Shown: positions 60,885-64,000 of the stretch, one piece after another | How the letters are laid out: each line of letters begins with the position of its first letter | Position numbering within the stretch: position 1 is the first letter of the stretch | DNA from: Ptychodera flava | Lineage: Eukaryota; Hemichordata; Enteropneusta; Ptychoderidae | Reading direction: 5' to 3' | DNA: 64,000 nucleotides | Assembly: GCF_041260155.1 (NCBI RefSeq) | Contig: NW_027248278.1 | Span: 21,442,941-21,506,940 of the forward strand | Translations under genes and position numbers: made by a program | The notes under the pieces: model-generated | Told to the model about the DNA's origin: nothing | Databases searched by the model: none | The model's input: the letters and a program-made list of their open reading frames with translations, nothing else

Positions 60885-62236
60885 ACAGGGCCTGAAAATT
60901 ACGCTTGCCCGATGCCCGGGACAGACTGATTTCTAATACGGACAAGCACAAAACTAGCCCTCACTTGCCCGCGGGCAGAAAGTTCAGAGTCACTCAGTGT
61001 TTTGCCAAGAGTGTGTTCTTTCGTCTTTTGACGCAAATTAGAAACAATGTCCCTAGAAAGTACCAGACATGGGTCACTCGGACGCACTCAAATCGGGACT
61101 TTTTTTTTCGTCTCAACCGGAACACTAAAGAAAAAAAATCAGTTACTCTGTTACAGTTTGCGGTTCATGGTATGAGCAAGTCGATGTGCGTCCACTAGCC
61201 ACTGGACCCTGCAAATGCCGGGCCACGTACACTCATAATACATGTAAAATGTAACGAGATAATAACCAGAAATGTTTGAAGCGGAAGCCTGGATTATTTT
61301 AGAACAACTAACTTCCAAACAATTTGGACAGTGAACAGTAAAGCAAACTTTATTGACAACCACCGTTACTCTACCCAGCTAACCTGCTAGCTATATATAA
61401 GTAGTACACAGTGTGCACGGAGAATGAAATTTCTAGCCACACTGCACGGAGCATCAAACGGCACTATGTGGTGTGATGGAAGCTCACAACTTTACCTAAA
61501 AATATCAGTAACTCCAAAATTTTGATGAAGCACTATATCCCTGTCTTTCAAAGTAGTATTTTGCAGTCAGAAATTTCTCCAGAAGGAGTCTCATGCTACT
61601 CTTCGATCGTACGCAGCAAGCTTGAGTAGGTCACCATGCTGAATTCCTTATATGGTCAAGACCCCCTATCTTGATTGTAGCGGACCTTAACAAAAGCCAC
61701 CTAGCTTGTCAAAACCGTGGTATGGCAAGTTGCTATTGCTATTATGAAGAGAAAGGAGTGCCTCTCAGATTTTTAGTGTTTTCAACCCATTTTTTTTGCA
61801 ATTTCAATGAAATGTATCAGTCATTTGGGCAATTATAAAATGAATTGAACTTTACAGCAGTAGTGAAAAAAACTATGTTAAATGTCTGCATTAGACATTG
61901 TCTTCAATCACTTCAGTCATAAGTGTGATGAAACATCTTACTAGTATTTATTTCTGTTAAACACATCTAATGCGGTAACTGGCAAGAATTCCCATAAAAG
62001 ACTGAAGCATATTAAATTAATTTCATTATGGTAATGTACTTTTTTACAATTAAAAACTGTAAATACCACCAATTTGTCACAAACCATTGTAGGAGAGGTC
62101 CCACAATCTGGGTAAGAGCAGAATCATTTTTTTGGAAAATTTTCAGGGCAAGTGAGTTTCTGCTACGGACAAGTAGAAAAATAGAGGCTACTTGTCCGGG
62201 GACAAGTGGATAAAAATTAAATTTTTCAGGCCCTGT
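60885..62236. mobile_element. 1.35-kb TIR element
   Basis: Left end ACAGGGCCTGAAAATT; right end (complement) ACAGGGCCTGAAAAATT, with further inner inverted/direct CTTGCCCG..GGGCAAG and ACTTGTCC..GGACAAGT blocks near each end. No transposase recognised. Flanking TTTTTA/TTTTAC may be remains of a target duplication. Confidence 0.65.
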
Positions 62237-64000
62237 TTTACCAGGCAGATAATTTCAATTTCCAATGTGACAACCCCTGTAGATACAATGGTCCATCCCT
62301 TATCAGGTTAGACAATAACCTTTCAGTTGATGTTCCAACAGTTGGGTAGGAATTTAGGTTCAAAGTTATTGAAGCGTTTTACCACAGAGATTGGAAGTAA
62401 TCATTAACTCATGGAATTCATCATTAATTTCAAGGTGAAATTCATTATTGAAGTCCAGGTGTCAAAAGAATTATTTTTTTTTGACTTCCCCGCTGCAAAT
62501 GTCATAAAATCTGCTGGTATGCAATAAAATGAATACTGTAGGTCATACTTGTAGATATTGGAGATATCGATGACTCATTTGTGTCAACTGTATCCAACAA
62601 CGCCAAACTTTATGGTTTCATACACACCTTGCCCACTTAAAGTGTACCTATGTGTGATTTAGTACGTCATGAACTTCAGAAAATGGGAAAAATTACCCCA
62701 AATATACTACTATAAAAATTTCACCACAAGTTGAACAAATCTGACTGAGGCCAACCCCGGGGTCATATACATGCCAAGTTTCAAAGCAGTGGGACCAGAA
62801 GATTATTGAATTTAATATTGGCATAATGCTTTATGCTGTTTTGTTCATGAATACATGTAAATGTCACTTCTCTGAGATTTGTGTGAAGATGGATGGGTTT
62901 TGTAGTGGGTGAGTCCTGACACCAGCAAAGCTGTCCTGATCCCTCAACCTTGTTTTCACCAGGAAATGAACAATAGTTGTCGATGTTGTGTGTGTTTTGC
63001 CAGGCCTATGCTCATATCCTTGTTACAACCTGACCTGTTTGGCTTTACAAGTTAAATATTGTCTCAGGCTGCTGCTTCAGTTTCTGACTTTGATAAATAT
63101 GCGATGTCATCTTCAATTCAGACTTCAGTTGTATTTCGGTGTGTCAAAATTTTGAGACGGCCTGTAACCGTGTATATCAGCCAGTGCAGAAACAGGCACC
63201 AGTGATATCCTGAAGTGTTTTTGAAATAAAATGATTAATGTGCGTAAATTATTAATGAGTAAATTGTTAAGTCAACACAGTACATTGGGTATACACTAAA
63301 GTCAAATTAGTTATCTTCACAATGTATTTAGAAAAAAATTTATGCGTAATGAAATAATTTCATGTGAAAAGGGCTTACGATAGGGTGTTGGTGGTCAAGC
63401 ACCAAGTCATGCAAAGAGTGTAACATACGTGTCACTTTCTGTGATAGATTACAGCCTCTCAGACATATGGTACTTCTGCTTACTGGTTAATCGATAAATA
63501 ATTGTACTGTTTTCCAAGCATTTACGTTGTAAATCTGCCATGTACTGTAGGCGACATCTATGTATTCACTTTGCTTGAAAGGTCATGGAAAGGTCATGAT
63601 GGAGGCAGTCCAGGGGAATTTCATACATGACATAGTTTCACTTGTGTTTTTGACCATGCACCCGTCCTTCTGAAGTAGGGAATATGCAAGTATTAATTAA
63701 AACTGTGTATAAATGAGCTTGTGATTTTTAAAATAAAGTATATTCATGTATTTGGAGAAGTGATGGATATTGACAGTATGACACAAAGTCACATTGATCT
63801 TGTCTGCTTCAGTCATTTAGTTCACTAAATTCATAATGGCAGGTACAAATTGTGACAGTTGTTGAAAAAAAAAGTGTCAGTAACGATCTTGCTTTACCAC
63901 ATTCTCATTGTTTCTGTTATTTCAAATGACCATCATGCAATGGAACTGTATCATACAAGGCATCAGGTAAATAAAATAATGAGATATTGTACAATGAAAA

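Larger units (their letters stand above)
50720..64000. other. Large stretch without recognised genes
   Basis: May be a first intron of an unidentified gene or intergenic. It contains repeat C copies 2-3, MITE-A copy 12, MITE-B copy 10, a (TA)n run, a hairpin at 56189-56245 and a TIR element at 60885-62236. Apart from the speculative 59000-59030 exon I see no coding signal. Confidence 0.5.

Overview
The window is eukaryotic nuclear DNA, AT-rich, with multi-exon genes, GT-AG introns and dense short repeats. Exon sequences and gene order point to an invertebrate deuterostome. A hemichordate (acorn worm) or cephalochordate is my best guess, but the species cannot be fixed from the sequence alone.

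Three protein-coding genes are clearly readable. (1) Plus strand, about 672-14987: the 3' fifteen coding exons of an orthologue of USP8/UBPY, an endosomal deubiquitinase. Visible parts are the N-terminal dimerisation/MIT-like helices, an inactive rhodanese domain, SH3-binding motifs, a long charged coiled coil, a WW domain, a 14-3-3-type motif and a complete USP catalytic domain. The first coding exon(s) lie upstream of the window, and the large exon carries one apparent extra base. (2) Minus strand, 27085-22316: a complete four-exon short-chain dehydrogenase (290 aa) of the 11-beta-hydroxysteroid dehydrogenase 1 group, most like HSD11B1L. (3) Plus strand, 27465-36555: a complete four-exon MIC13/QIL1 (98 aa), a small inner-membrane MICOS subunit. 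The last two are head to head, with 379 bp between start codons, the arrangement I recall for HSD11B1L and MICOS13 on human chromosome 19.

Layout: 1-15 kb USP8; 15-22 kb convergent intergenic DNA with possible long 3' UTR, a tRNA-derived SINE-like segment and a perfect 41-bp inverted repeat; 22-27 kb HSD11B1L-like, whose introns hold a decayed non-LTR retrotransposon with a MITE inserted in it, a 29-bp minisatellite and a (CT)n tract acting as the polypyrimidine tract; 27-36.5 kb MIC13, whose introns hold long foldback elements and a 2.9-kb terminal-inverted-repeat element; 36.5-64 kb repeat-rich DNA without a recognisable gene. In that last stretch a GC-richer promoter-like zone at 49.5-50.7 kb, with a possible first exon, may begin another gene.

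The repeats are the most unusual part. At least two abundant families of short TTAA-flanked elements with CCCTTT ends (about 12 copies of roughly 220 bp and about 11 copies of roughly 92 bp) look like non-autonomous piggyBac-type MITEs. Other families and several long palindromes are described separately. I found no CRISPR array, operon or other prokaryotic feature and no clear viral gene.
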